NCBI GenBank assembly: GCA_934567355.1
Contig: CAKTJC010000005.1
Coordinates: 45,295-109,294, forward strand
Direction: 5' to 3'
DNA from: an uncultured Oscillospiraceae bacterium
GTDB lineage: Bacteria; Bacillota; Clostridia; Oscillospirales; Oscillospiraceae
DNA length: 64,000 nucleotides
In this document: one piece after another, positions 52,937 to 62,397 of the stretch
Layout of the letters: every line of letters starts with the position of its first letter
Numbering within the stretch: position 1 is the first letter of the stretch
Position numbers and translations under genes: made by a program
Notes under the pieces: model-generated
Seen by the model: the letters and a program-made list of their open reading frames with translations, nothing else
What the model was told of the DNA's origin: nothing
The model's database searches: none

Positions 52937-53397
52937 TTTCTTTACCTCCATATTATTTTTCTTTGCTTTTTGGTACAACGATTTGGCTCTTGCGGACGGA
53001 GCCGAATGATTGCGAACTTAAGGGCTGCTTTGCCCCCGAGCGTCCCGTCTCACCTCCAGGCGTTTTGATTTTTTGTCAGGGTTTGTCGTGTCGTACAGCT
53101 CGTTTGCTGATGGCATCATCTTAGCTCCTGTTTTCAGGGTTTGCAATCATCAGAATTTTTCATAAAAAGTCACTTTTTGAGGAAAAAACAAATTTTGAAT
53201 ATAATGTAAAAATTTAATGCTTTTATTTTTCGTATTCGAAAGGTTGTCAAACGCACATTTTTGCAGGAATGTCCAAACAATTTCGGGCAGATAACATTTA
53301 ATCAAAAGAAGCGGCGGCAAACAAGCCTTCCCCACCCCCAGCAGTGCCTCCCCCATCTTCTGCCGGACAATCTTCTTCCCTTCGGGCAAGCGAAATC
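52937..53397. other. long non-coding region before the importer operon
   Basis: No gene is supported in this stretch. On the minus strand TTGACA (53245-53250) is a candidate -35 element, but the match at the -10 position is poor. The part 53150-53290 is strikingly AT-rich compared with the rest of the window. Small inverted repeats occur (GGCTC/GAGCC near 52985; TTCGTATTCGAA near 53229). Confidence 0.4.
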
Positions 53398-53421
53398 CCC
53401 GGCAGCCGAAACTGCCGGGGA
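53398..53421 (-). terminator. hairpin after the GH3 gene
   Basis: CCCCGGCAG / CTGCCGGGG, nine-base stem, six-base loop, about 36 bases past the GH3 stop; followed on the minus strand by ATTTCGC, so the U tract is weak. Confidence 0.6.
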
Positions 53422-53456
53422 ACGTATCTGACTATGAAATGGCTGGCAGCCAACAC

Positions 53457-55736
53457 TCAGCGGGTCAGGCTGTCCACAACTGCCTGGATCTGCGCATCCG
53501 TTGCCCTGGAGAAGGACTTGACGGAGTGCAGCGGCAGCGCATCGATCATGGCCCGAACCATGGCTGTCGCATCGTTATCACCTGACAGGCTTTCCAGATT
53601 CTGTCCCAATCTGCCCGCCAGCTGCAGGACCTGATGCAGCTGTTCCTTTGTTTTGGCCAAGCTCAGCAGGTCACCCAGGGTGCGGCGCGCCTCCTCCGGA
53701 AGCGGCAGAGGCTCCGCCTCTACATGGAGGCTTGCTGTCAGCGGCAGGTCTCTGCTGGAAGTCCCCGCATAGACCGTATAGTCGCCCTCCTCCGCGTACC
53801 AGCCGTTGATCCGCTGCTCCCAGTAGGAAAACGCGCGGCTATCCAGGTCAATGGTCACCGTCCGGGTCTGACCGGTCTCCAGCCAGATCTTCTCAAAGCC
53901 GCGCAGCTCCCGCACCGGGCGGCCGACTGTGTCTGCACCATCAAAGCCGACATACAGCTGGACGACCTCCGCACCAGCCCGGCAGCCCACATTGGTGACA
54001 TCCACACTTGCCCTCAAGGTCTCTCCCTTCCGATATGTATCCGCGCTGAGACGCAGATGATCCAGGCGGAAATCAGTATAGGACAGGCCATAACCGAAGG
54101 GGAACTGCACCTGCAGGCCGCGGGCATCATACCAGCGGTAGCCCACATAAACATCCTCGCTGTAAACTGCTTCCAATCTGCCCTTGCCATAGGTCAAATA
54201 GGCGGGTGTATCCTCCGGGCGCATCGGGAAGGTCTCCGCCAGCTTGCCGCTGGGGTTGGCCTTGCCATAGAGCAGCGCCACCGCCGCCTGACCTGCACCT
54301 TCGCCGGAAAGATACAGATTCAGTACAGATTTGACCTTATCCAGCCAGGGCATTACCACCGGGCTGCCAATGTGCAGCACCACCACCGTATTTTTCTGAA
54401 CGGCAGAAATGGCCTCGATGGCATCCAGCTGAACCTGGGGCATATTCATGTGCCTGCGGTCAAAGCCCTCGGACTCAAAGCTGTCCGGCAGCCCTGCAAA
54501 AATGACTGCCACCTCCGCCTCGCGTGCCTCCTTGATCGCCTGCGCCCATGCCTCTTCTCCCAAAGAGTGCTCATCATGGAACATGGGGGCATAGTGTACA
54601 TCTGCCACGTTCTTTACCGCTTCCACTGCGGAGTCAATCTTGTAGTTACGGATATGGCTGGAACCGCCGCCCTGGATCCTGGGCTTTTCCGCATAGCCGC
54701 CGATAAAAACGACCTTTTGATGGGGATTCAGCGGCAGAAGCTTATCCTCGTTTTTCAGCAGGACCGCGCACTGCTCGGCAACTTCCGCCGCCTTTTGGTG
54801 ATGCTCCTCCAGGGAAACGGGGATGGCCTTTCTATTTTCCAGGCACCAGCTGATCACATCCAGCAGCCGCTCTACCGCATTGTCCAGCACTGCCTCATCC
54901 AGGCTCCCATCCCGAACCGCCTGCACAAGCTTTTTGTCGTTCACGCCATGGGACGAGGGCATTTCCAGCTCCAACCCGGCCTTCAGTGCGGCAACACGCT
55001 CATTCATCGCGCCCCAGTCGGTTATCACAAAGCCATCGAAGCCCCATTCTTTTCGCAGGACGTCCGTCAGCAGCCAAACGTTTTCACAGGAATAGGTGCC
55101 GTTGATCAGATTATAGGAGCACATCACCGTTTTCACATGTCCCTTTTTGACTGCGGATTCAAAGGCAGGAAGATATATTTCCCGCAACGCCCGGGCAGAG
55201 ACCCGACTGTCGCAGCTCATACGGCGGTACTCCTGATTGTTTGCCGCAAAATGCTTGACGCAAGCTGCAACTCCCTTGCTTTGCAGTCCCGCAATATAGG
55301 CGGCAGAGAGTTCGCCTGCCACATAGGGATCCTCGGAAAAATATTCAAAATTCCGCCCGCATAACGGACTGCGCTTGATATTTACACCGGGGCCAAGCAA
55401 AATCTGGGTGTCATAAGCCAGGCACTCGTCGCCCAGCAGGCCGCCCACCTGGCGAAGCAGCGTCTTATCAAAGCTGGCAGCCAGCGCGGAAGCTGTGGGC
55501 CATCCAATCGCTGTCTTGGTCACGACCAGGTTCTTTTCCATGGCGCTGCTGGAAGTTGCCTCCATGCCCTTGTTTTCATAGCCTTCCTGGCGGCGCAGGC
55601 CGTGGGGGCCATCGGACATGGTAATTTTCGGCAAGCCAACGCGGTCGACTTTCTCCGTATCCCAGCTGTTGGCACCGGAACACAGGGATGCCTTTTCTTC
55701 CAGGGTCATCTTTGCGATCAATTCTTTGATATTCAT
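53457..55736 (-). CDS. GH3 family beta-glucosidase, intracellular
   Basis: A 759-residue glycoside hydrolase family 3 enzyme: N-terminal barrel with SDGPHGLR, KHFAANNQE (161-169) and nucleophile Asp240 in VITDWGAM; the alpha/beta sandwich domain with FESEGFDRRHMNMP supplying the probable acid/base Glu; and a C-terminal fibronectin III-like domain (VQFPFGYGLSYTDF and VTNVGCRAGAEVVQLYVG). No signal peptide, so it acts on imported glucosides. The ATG at 55736 has GGAGGC upstream. It lies 18 bp behind two esterase genes, as in operons that deacylate and then hydrolyse glycosides. Confidence 0.94.
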   Translation of the reverse strand: MNIKELIAKMTLEEKASLCSGANSWDTEKVDRVGLPKITMSDGPHGLRRQEGYENKGMEATSSSAMEKNLVVTKTAIGWPTASALAASFDKTLLRQVGGLLGDECLAYDTQILLGPGVNIKRSPLCGRNFEYFSEDPYVAGELSAAYIAGLQSKGVAACVKHFAANNQEYRRMSCDSRVSARALREIYLPAFESAVKKGHVKTVMCSYNLINGTYSCENVWLLTDVLRKEWGFDGFVITDWGAMNERVAALKAGLELEMPSSHGVNDKKLVQAVRDGSLDEAVLDNAVERLLDVISWCLENRKAIPVSLEEHHQKAAEVAEQCAVLLKNEDKLLPLNPHQKVVFIGGYAEKPRIQGGGSSHIRNYKIDSAVEAVKNVADVHYAPMFHDEHSLGEEAWAQAIKEAREAEVAVIFAGLPDSFESEGFDRRHMNMPQVQLDAIEAISAVQKNTVVVLHIGSPVVMPWLDKVKSVLNLYLSGEGAGQAAVALLYGKANPSGKLAETFPMRPEDTPAYLTYGKGRLEAVYSEDVYVGYRWYDARGLQVQFPFGYGLSYTDFRLDHLRLSADTYRKGETLRASVDVTNVGCRAGAEVVQLYVGFDGADTVGRPVRELRGFEKIWLETGQTRTVTIDLDSRAFSYWEQRINGWYAEEGDYTVYAGTSSRDLPLTASLHVEAEPLPLPEEARRTLGDLLSLAKTKEQLHQVLQLAGRLGQNLESLSGDNDATAMVRAMIDALPLHSVKSFSRATDAQIQAVVDSLTR

Positions 55737-55754
55737 AAATGCCTCCATGGTTTC

Positions 55755-56825
55755 TTATCTTTTCCGCTGGTTCATCATCCAGCTCATAACACCGTGCTCA
55801 TTGCAGTAGGTTGGGACCCAGCAGGCGTGATTCCATCCGGCCTTCTGCTCCAGGGGCATGTCCTTGAGGATGCTGATGCCATATTTTTCCAGCTCCTCCG
55901 GGGCAAAAATCGTCAGCTTCGCATCCCGGTTTCCACCGTCGCGTAGCTCCAAAATAGCGTCGGTGATGTACTTGTGCCGGTAGTAAGTGTGATCCAGATA
56001 GGCGCACGTGACCCAAATTTTGGTATGCGTCAGATTTCGCAGGATCTCATAGGTCTCAGGCGTCATGGTCGGGCAAATGCAGACCGCCGCCGCAAACAAG
56101 TCCCCCGCCACATTCAGCATGCGCAGGGTTCCGCCGCCTCCCATGCTCATGCCGGTAACGTAGATCCGCTCCGGGTTGGCCTTCCCCTGGGCGATCATCT
56201 CCCGGATCAAATCAGCAACCTTTGCCAGATAGGGGCGGGACCAGGCACTGGGAATTCCCCGGTCGCTGGTCGCGAAGGTCATATTTTTCATTTGCTCCAG
56301 CATTTCCGGCTCCGGGGTGACGCCGGGTGCCTGAGGGGCAAGGACATAGCAATCCGGATAGCTTTCAGCAAGTTTTGCCGCACCGAAACAGTTTTGAATC
56401 TGGGCAAGATTGTCAAATCCGCTCTCTCCGCCGCCATGCAGGAAAAGGATCAAAGGGCGGCTGCCCCCGGTCTCCGGCGTATAGAGCCGATAGCGCAGAC
56501 CACCTGTTTCAAATGCCTGGAATTTATCTGCCCAATCGACAGAAATCTCGCCGTCCGCGCAGGTATATTCCGCACCGTCTATGCGGAGGGTAAAGGAACA
56601 GGATGCAGGGAACGGAACCACCCGAACCTCTAACTGTCCGTTTTTCTCAGCAACAGCAAGGATCCCGCCGCTGCTGCGGCCATCCAGCTGTGCCACCGCC
56701 CGGTCCCGCGGATGATCTGCAATATTCCCCGAAATGGCGACCTGTTCCGGCAGTTCCCCCTGCCAAGGCAATGTGAATTTGTAAATTTCCCGGCCATCAT
56801 AGCCGATTCTCCCATGAATCCGCAT
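55755..56825 (-). CDS. two-domain serine esterase
   Basis: A 356-residue protein. About 100 residues of beta-rich N-terminal domain precede an esterase domain with oxyanion region LILFLHGGGESG, nucleophile elbow VTGMSMGGGGT and a late His in WNHACWVPTYCNE. It resembles the PHB-depolymerase/feruloyl-esterase type with an N-terminal accessory domain, but has no signal peptide. The ATG shares one base with the stop of the esterase gene upstream (TGATG) and has GGAGG in front. The GH3 gene follows. Confidence 0.85.
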   Translation of the reverse strand: MRIHGRIGYDGREIYKFTLPWQGELPEQVAISGNIADHPRDRAVAQLDGRSSGGILAVAEKNGQLEVRVVPFPASCSFTLRIDGAEYTCADGEISVDWADKFQAFETGGLRYRLYTPETGGSRPLILFLHGGGESGFDNLAQIQNCFGAAKLAESYPDCYVLAPQAPGVTPEPEMLEQMKNMTFATSDRGIPSAWSRPYLAKVADLIREMIAQGKANPERIYVTGMSMGGGGTLRMLNVAGDLFAAAVCICPTMTPETYEILRNLTHTKIWVTCAYLDHTYYRHKYITDAILELRDGGNRDAKLTIFAPEELEKYGISILKDMPLEQKAGWNHACWVPTYCNEHGVMSWMMNQRKR

Positions 56826-57640
56826 CAAATTTTCCTCCTTCCCTGTGCCGCATAGCTGTCGGTTCTGGGAATCCAGTCCAAAAAGCGCTCTACTTCAATA
56901 TTCCAGAAACGCCACTCATGACCGTAATCCAGGAGCTCTTCCCAGGTCACATCTGCTCCCAGCGAACGCAGGAGATCCCGCATCTGTACATTACTCTCAT
57001 AGACGAAATCTTCCCGTCCGCAGGCCATGTAGATTTTCGGGAATTTCTTTCCCTGTGCTGCATTCTGCCTGGCAATGGTCTCCGGGTCAAATTCTCCCGG
57101 CTCCGCCGGCTGCTGAATGCTGCCATGGATGGTTTTTTCTGTCAGATCGCGCATCCGAACCCGCTTGGTACCGGCAGAAAAAGTGCCAAATGCTGCAAAT
57201 CTTTCCGGGAAGGAAAGTCCATGCACCAGCGTCCCGTAGCCGCCCATGGAAAGGCCGGCAATGTAGGTGTCTTCCGGCCGATCGGACACCGGGAACATGC
57301 CGCAGACGAAGTCCGGCAGTTCTTCAGAAATGAACTTGAAGAAGTCATCATCCTCTGTCCGGATATAGGCCTTGTTCTCGCCGGAAATATTGACGACCGC
57401 AATGTTCCGCTCTTCTGCATACATTTCCACGTTGGTGTAGCCCGTCCAGGTCGCGTGGTTATTCCCCATGCCATGCAGCAGGTACAGTACAGGATACTTT
57501 TCCTTTGGCGTATGGGTGCACGGAGTCGCATCCGTGCTGCGGCTCAGCGACTGAGGAATGGTGGGTGTCGGGATCACGACCGTAATATCCACAGTGCGTT
57601 TGAGCGTATAGGATATTACATTGCACATAAATTTTGCCAC
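56825..57640 (-). CDS. serine esterase, esterase D/tributyrin esterase-like
   Basis: A 271-residue esterase with YLLHGMGNNHATW, nucleophile elbow GLSMGGYGT and the final His block YGHEWRFWNIEVERFLDW. It is related to the esterase at 40147-40971 and to tributyrin/feruloyl esterases that start with F-x-SYTL-x-R-x-VD. The GTG at 57640 is preferred because AAAGGAG lies nine bases before it and because related proteins begin at this position; upstream ATG codons include the ribosome site itself. First gene of the esterase-esterase-GH3 operon. A plausible minus-strand promoter, TTGAAG-18-TATGAG, lies near 57728-57757. Confidence 0.86.
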   Translation of the reverse strand: MAKFMCNVISYTLKRTVDITVVIPTPTIPQSLSRSTDATPCTHTPKEKYPVLYLLHGMGNNHATWTGYTNVEMYAEERNIAVVNISGENKAYIRTEDDDFFKFISEELPDFVCGMFPVSDRPEDTYIAGLSMGGYGTLVHGLSFPERFAAFGTFSAGTKRVRMRDLTEKTIHGSIQQPAEPGEFDPETIARQNAAQGKKFPKIYMACGREDFVYESNVQMRDLLRSLGADVTWEELLDYGHEWRFWNIEVERFLDWIPRTDSYAAQGRRKI

Positions 57641-57926
57641 AATATCTATCTCCTTTCTTCTCGACATATCTACCTTACCGGACGCGGTGCAGAAAAGCAA
57701 GGCATATTTTTTTACTTCTGCCCCAATTCCCTCATACTGTAAAAAAGTAATATCCTTCAAAAAAATTAAAGGTACCTCTGTTGCGGACATTCAAAGGCGT
57801 CCATCGCCCTCCACCAGAATTTCAAGTTCCCACGCCGCCTTGATTCCGTCATACATATTTCCCCTTTTCCTGCAAATACTTCTACCGGAGTAAAACGCGC
57901 ACATGCGCTTCAAAGGAGAAGAGATT

Positions 57927-58469
57927 ATGAAGGCAACAGGCATTGTCCGCCGGGTTGACGATTTGGGAAGAATTGTCATTCCAAAAGAGATCAGAAGAAC
58001 CTTGCGGATCCGCGAGGGCGACCCGCTGGAGATTTATACGGAAAAGGACGGTGGGGTAATTTTTCGAAAGTACTCGCCCATGGGAGATCTGCAGGAATTC
58101 GCATCGCAGATGTGTGAATCCATTGTAGCAGCCACGGGGCATATTGCGGCGGTGGCGGATCGGGACAGCATTATTGCGCTGCACGGTGCTCCCAAGCGGG
58201 AGCTGATGGACAAACCCAATTCGCCGGGGCTGGAAAAGCTTATGGAGCAGCGGAAGAACTATCTGTTCCAGAGTGGGGACGCCCCCATTCCTGCCTCCGA
58301 CGGGACAGAGAAATATCACTTGGGCGCAGCAGCGCCGATTCTGTCCCAGGGAGATCTGATGGGCTGCGTGATGCTGCTGCTCGGTGAAAATGATGCTCCC
58401 CTTCAGGATTCCGACCGCACGCTGGCACGGACAGCCGCCAGTTTTTTGGGTATGCAGCTGGAAAACTAA
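57927..58469 (+). CDS. spoVT: stage V sporulation protein T, AbrB-type regulator
   Basis: The 180-residue protein starts with the AbrB/SpoVT swapped-hairpin DNA-binding domain (MKATGIVRRVDDLGRIVIPK and LRIREGDPLEIYT) and ends with a GAF-like domain (AATGHIAAVADRDSIIALHG, MGCVMLLLGEN). Length and both domains match SpoVT, which tunes sigma-G genes in forespores. It marks the host as a spore former or recent descendant of one. AAAGGAG precedes the ATG at 57927. It is divergent from the esterase operon. Confidence 0.94.
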   Translation: MKATGIVRRVDDLGRIVIPKEIRRTLRIREGDPLEIYTEKDGGVIFRKYSPMGDLQEFASQMCESIVAATGHIAAVADRDSIIALHGAPKRELMDKPNSPGLEKLMEQRKNYLFQSGDAPIPASDGTEKYHLGAAAPILSQGDLMGCVMLLLGENDAPLQDSDRTLARTAASFLGMQLEN

Positions 58470-58540
58470 AACAGGCAGAACCGAATCCGTTCTCTGAAAA
58501 GTGGGCAATATTATCCTCCCTTTCACAAAAATGAATACAA

Positions 58541-58576
58541 AAGCAGTCGCTTTCCCGGATGGGCGCGGCTGTTTTT
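58541..58576 (+). terminator. probable terminator of spoVT
   Basis: AAAAGCAGTCGC and GCGGCTGTTTTT form an imperfect stem with a U tract on the plus strand, about 70 bases past the stop. The remaining stretch to the purC promoter (58577-58729) shows no gene or clear signal. Confidence 0.55.
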
Positions 58577-58729
58577 GCATTGGAGCGCCTCGTCCCGCTG
58601 CGCCGGAACAGCATGAATATCCGTACACCCTTTTTTCGAGCTGTCAAAGGCGCCGCTTTGGCTGATTGCACATGGAACTTAACTGCCGGGATGGTTTTTT
58701 GTGCCAATAATAGAATTCCCCGCCAGCCG

Positions 58730-58758
58730 TTGACAAACAGCTGTGGGTGATGTAAAAT
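58730..58758 (+). promoter_or_regulatory. promoter of the purine gene cluster
   Basis: TTGACA (58730-58735), 17-bp spacer, TAAAAT (58753-58758). The leader to purC is about 105 bases. I saw no purine riboswitch core or PurR box in it. Confidence 0.78.
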
Positions 58759-58869
58759 TTTGTTTTGGGGAATGCTGCGCTCTTTTGTCATTTGCGTGGA
58801 ATTTTCCCGGGAAAAAGCCGAAAAAACATACCGCTGATGGCAAAAACGGAACAGGAGGATTTTTTCATA

Positions 58870-59586
58870 ATGGAAAAACTTCAGCAGCTGTACGAGGGCA
58901 AGGCCAAAAAGGTGTTTGCCACCGATGACCCTGAGAAACTGATTGTGGAATACAAGGACGATGCCACCGCATTCAACGGCCTGAAAAAAGGCACCATCAA
59001 GGGCAAGGGCGTTATCAACAACCAGATGTCCAACCGCCTGATGGCTTACCTGGAAAAGCAGGGTGTGCCCACCCACTTCATCCAGGAAATCAACGAGCGT
59101 GAGACCGTCGTCAAAAAAGTTTCCATTGTGCCCCTGGAAGTTATCGTCCGCAATATTTCCGCCGGTTCCTTCGCCAAGCACTACGGCGTGGAGGAGGGCA
59201 TTGTGTTTGACCAGCCCACCATCGAATTTTCCTACAAGAACGATGAGCTGGGTGACCCCCTGCTGAACCACTATCACGCTCTGGCACTGAAGCTGGCCAC
59301 CGCCGAGGAAATCGAGACGATTGAGAAGTACGCCTTCAAGGTTAATGACGTGCTCAAGGCCTTCTGGCTGTCCGCCGGTGTGACGTTGGTGGACTTCAAG
59401 CTGGAGTTTGGCCGCTTGAGCGACGGCACCATCGTGCTGGCGGACGAAATCAGCCCCGACACCAGCCGCCTGTGGGACGTGAAGACCCACGAGAAGCTGG
59501 ACAAAGACCGCTTCCGCCGGGATATGGGCGGCGTGGAAGAAGCCTACGCCGAAATCATGAAGCGCATGGAAGCAACATTAAAATAA
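58870..59586 (+). CDS. purC: phosphoribosylaminoimidazole-succinocarboxamide synthase
   Basis: Joins aspartate to CAIR in purine synthesis. The 238-residue protein has the family start [11 protein letters not shown], the substrate loops [14 protein letters not shown] and DFKLEFGR, and the catalytic block [14 protein letters not shown]. Length is typical. GGAGG stands 11 bases before the ATG at 58870. It leads purC-purA-purB-guaA. Confidence 0.96.
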   Translation: MEKLQQLYEGKAKKVFATDDPEKLIVEYKDDATAFNGLKKGTIKGKGVINNQMSNRLMAYLEKQGVPTHFIQEINERETVVKKVSIVPLEVIVRNISAGSFAKHYGVEEGIVFDQPTIEFSYKNDELGDPLLNHYHALALKLATAEEIETIEKYAFKVNDVLKAFWLSAGVTLVDFKLEFGRLSDGTIVLADEISPDTSRLWDVKTHEKLDKDRFRRDMGGVEEAYAEIMKRMEATLK

Positions 59587-59604
59587 AAAAGGTGAATGAA
59601 AATC

Positions 59605-60879
59605 ATGGGAAATTGTGCAATCGTTGGTATTAACTGGGGCGACGAAGGCAAGGGCCGCATGGTTGACCTGCTGACCCAGGACTATGATATTGTCGTCCGC
59701 TATCAGGGCGGCGGCAACGCCGGTCACACCGTCATCAATGAGTATGGCAAGTTCGCTCTGCACCTGCTGCCCTCCGGCATTTTCCGCAAGGGCGTGGTGA
59801 ACATTCTGGGCAACGGCGTTGCCCTTGACCCCGAGAACCTGTGGAAAGAAATCACCCAGTTGCAGGCACAGGGCGTGTCCATCACCCCCGAAAACCTGAA
59901 AATCAGCGACCGTGCCTCCCTGCTGATGCCCTGGCATCGGGATTTGGACGGCCTGGAAGAAGCCCGGTTGGCAGATAAGAAATTCGGCTCCACCAAGCAG
60001 GGCATTGCTCCTTTTTATGCCGATAAGTTTGCCAAGAAAACAGCTCTCGTAGGCGAGCTGCTGTATCCCGAATATCTGAAAAACCATCTGGCTGACCTGC
60101 TGGAGTGGAAGAATCTTACCCTGACCAAGATCTACGGTGCAGAGCCCGTGACCATGGAAGATCTGGAAAAGTGGCTCAGCGATTACTGCGAGAAGATCAA
60201 GCCCTTCATCTGCGATACCGGTGCATTCCTGCGGGATGCTCAGGGGCAGGGCAAGAAGATCCTCTTCGAGGCGCAGCTGGGCTCCCTGCGGGATCTGGAC
60301 TATGGCATCCACCCCTATACCACCTCCTCGAACCCCATTGCCGCCTATGCCCCCGTCGGCTGCGGCATGCCCAATGTGAAGATCGATGAGGTCGTGGGTG
60401 TGGTCAAGGCCTATTCCAGCTGCGTGGGCGAAGGCCCCTTCACCTGCGAATTCTTTGGTGAGGAAGCCGATAAGCTGCGCGAGGCGGGCTTCGAGTACGG
60501 TGCAAAGACCGGCCGTCCCCGCCGGGTCGGCCCCATCGACATCGTAGCCACCCGCTATGGTGTGCTGTGCCAGGGTGCCACCAATATCGCCCTGACCAAG
60601 CTGGACGTGCTGAGCTATATGGACAAGGTCCCCGTCTGCGCCCACTATGAGCTGGATGGCAAGATCACCGATGAATTCCCCTTCCCCTGTGTGCTGGATC
60701 GGGCAAAGCCCGTGACCGAATACCTGCCCGGCTGGCAGTGCGACATCTCCGGCGTGCGCAAGTGGGAGGATCTGCCCCAGGCGGCAAGGGATTATGTTGA
60801 GTATGTAGAGCGGAACATCGGCTGCCACATCGGCTATGTGTCCGTCGGCCCCGAGCGGGACAGCATTATCCTCCGGTAA
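59605..60879 (+). CDS. purA: adenylosuccinate synthase
   Basis: Makes adenylosuccinate from IMP, aspartate and GTP. The 424-residue protein has the glycine-rich GTP loop WGDEGKGR, the GGGNAGHT motif, HLLPSGIFRKG and the late RPRRVGPIDIVATRYG block. ATG at 59605 is ten bases after GGTG and is preferred to an ATG at 59596, which is only one base after it. The gene lies 18 bp after purC. Confidence 0.95.
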   Translation: MGNCAIVGINWGDEGKGRMVDLLTQDYDIVVRYQGGGNAGHTVINEYGKFALHLLPSGIFRKGVVNILGNGVALDPENLWKEITQLQAQGVSITPENLKISDRASLLMPWHRDLDGLEEARLADKKFGSTKQGIAPFYADKFAKKTALVGELLYPEYLKNHLADLLEWKNLTLTKIYGAEPVTMEDLEKWLSDYCEKIKPFICDTGAFLRDAQGQGKKILFEAQLGSLRDLDYGIHPYTTSSNPIAAYAPVGCGMPNVKIDEVVGVVKAYSSCVGEGPFTCEFFGEEADKLREAGFEYGAKTGRPRRVGPIDIVATRYGVLCQGATNIALTKLDVLSYMDKVPVCAHYELDGKITDEFPFPCVLDRAKPVTEYLPGWQCDISGVRKWEDLPQAARDYVEYVERNIGCHIGYVSVGPERDSIILR

Positions 60880-60910
60880 GCGTATTCTTTTGAGGAATTA
60901 GGAGAAAGCT

Positions 60911-62326
60911 ATGACTGACCGTTATGAATCCCCCCTGTCCTCCCGCTATGCTTCCCAATATATGCTGAACCTGTTTTCCGCCGAGACGAGAATCAGAACC
61001 TGGCGGAAGCTGTGGGTGTCCCTTGCCAAGGCAGAGCACACCCTGGGGCTGCCTGTGACCCAGGAGCAGGTGGACGAGCTGGAAGCCCAGCTGGATAACA
61101 TCGATTTTGAAGCCGCCGCCGCACGGGAAAAGGAAGTGCGCCACGATGTCATGGCCCATGTGTACGCCTATGGCCTGGTTGCCCCCAAGGCCGCCGGCAT
61201 CATCCACCTGGGCGCCACCAGCTGCTACGTCACCGACAATGCGGACGTGGTGCTGTATCGGGACGGCCTGCGCTATCTGCGGGCGGAGCTGCTGAAAGTG
61301 GTTGCAAACCTGTCTGTTTTCGCCGACAAGTATAAGGCGACCCCCACCCTGGGCTACACCCATTATCAGCCCGCCCAGCTGGTCACCGTGGGCAAGCGGG
61401 CCACGCTGTGGATGCAGGACTTGATGAGTGACCTGGAAGAGCTGGACTTTGTGATTGGCAGCATGAAATTCCTGGGCTGCCGGGGCACCACCGGTACCGA
61501 GGCAAGCTTCATGGATCTGTACAACGGGGACGAAAGCAAGATTGACGAAATGAATCGGCTCATCAGCCGGGATTTCGGCTTTGAGCGCTGCTTCAGCGTG
61601 TGCGGCCAGACCTATCCCCGGAAGCTGGACAGCCGCATTCTGAACGTGCTGTCCTCCATCGGTCAGAGCTGCTACCGCATGGCAAATGACATCCGCCTGC
61701 TCCAGCACGACCGTCAGGTGGAAGAACCCTTCGAAAAGAACCAGATTGGCTCCTCTGCCATGGCCTATAAGCGCAATCCCATGCGCTGCGAGCGCATTTG
61801 CTCCCTGTCCCGCTATCTGATGGCGGATGCCCTGAACGCCCCCATGACCGCTGCAACCCAGTGGCTGGAGCGCACGCTGGACGACTCTGCCAACCGCCGG
61901 ATTAGTCTGCCGGAGGGCTTCCTGTGCGCCGATGCCGTGCTGCGTCTGGCACAGAACGTCACCGACGGGCTTCATGTCAACGAAAAGATTGTGGAGCGCA
62001 CCGTGCGGGAATACCTGCCCTTTATGACCACCGAAAACCTGATGATGGAGGCGGTGAAGCGGGGCGGCAATCGCCAGGAGCTTCACGAAATCATCCGCAA
62101 GTGCTCCATGGAGGCCACGGCCAGGATGAAGAATGGCGAGGACTGCGACCTTCTGGCGCGTCTATCCCAGGCACCCGAATTTGGCATGACCCTGGAAGAG
62201 ATGGAGCATCTGCTGAACCCCAGCGCCTACATCGGCCGCTGCCCCCAGCAGGTGGAAAACTACCTTGCCCAGGTAAAGCCTTATCTGTCCGGCGCCAGCA
62301 CCGAAACCGCAGAAATCAACCTGTAA
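60911..62326 (+). CDS. purB: adenylosuccinate lyase
   Basis: Acts twice in purine synthesis, splitting SAICAR and adenylosuccinate. The 471-residue protein has the fumarase/aspartase superfamily signature SSAMAYKRNPMRCER (281-295), the histidine-bearing RHDVMAHVYAYG region and TLGYTHYQPAQ. Length suits the longer, eukaryote-like PurB branch also found in Clostridia. TTAGGAG precedes the ATG; it follows purA by 31 bp, so the product of PurA is handed to the next gene in the operon. Confidence 0.95.
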   Translation: MTDRYESPLSSRYASQYMLNLFSAETRIRTWRKLWVSLAKAEHTLGLPVTQEQVDELEAQLDNIDFEAAAAREKEVRHDVMAHVYAYGLVAPKAAGIIHLGATSCYVTDNADVVLYRDGLRYLRAELLKVVANLSVFADKYKATPTLGYTHYQPAQLVTVGKRATLWMQDLMSDLEELDFVIGSMKFLGCRGTTGTEASFMDLYNGDESKIDEMNRLISRDFGFERCFSVCGQTYPRKLDSRILNVLSSIGQSCYRMANDIRLLQHDRQVEEPFEKNQIGSSAMAYKRNPMRCERICSLSRYLMADALNAPMTAATQWLERTLDDSANRRISLPEGFLCADAVLRLAQNVTDGLHVNEKIVERTVREYLPFMTTENLMMEAVKRGGNRQELHEIIRKCSMEATARMKNGEDCDLLARLSQAPEFGMTLEEMEHLLNPSAYIGRCPQQVENYLAQVKPYLSGASTETAEINL

Positions 62327-62331
62327 CCATT

Positions 62332-62360
62332 GGAACGGGAATGCAGTTCATTCCCGTTCC
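62332..62360 (+). other. intercistronic hairpin between purB and guaA
   Basis: GGAACGGGAATG / CATTCCCGTTCC, perfect 12-bp stem, five-base loop, no U tract. It may reduce read-through into guaA or protect the upstream mRNA. Confidence 0.5.
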
Positions 62361-62397
62361 TACTCTATATAACTACTGAAAAAAGAAAGGAAAGCCT

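Noticed and set aside
16299..53240. CGTATT-containing inverted repeats at 16299, 18786 and 53229 as one shared operator
   Set aside because: The second halves and spacings differ in all three places, so they look like chance similarity in AT-rich gaps.
58759..58869. Purine riboswitch or PurR box before purC
   Set aside because: I found neither the conserved purine aptamer core nor paired PurR boxes in the leader.
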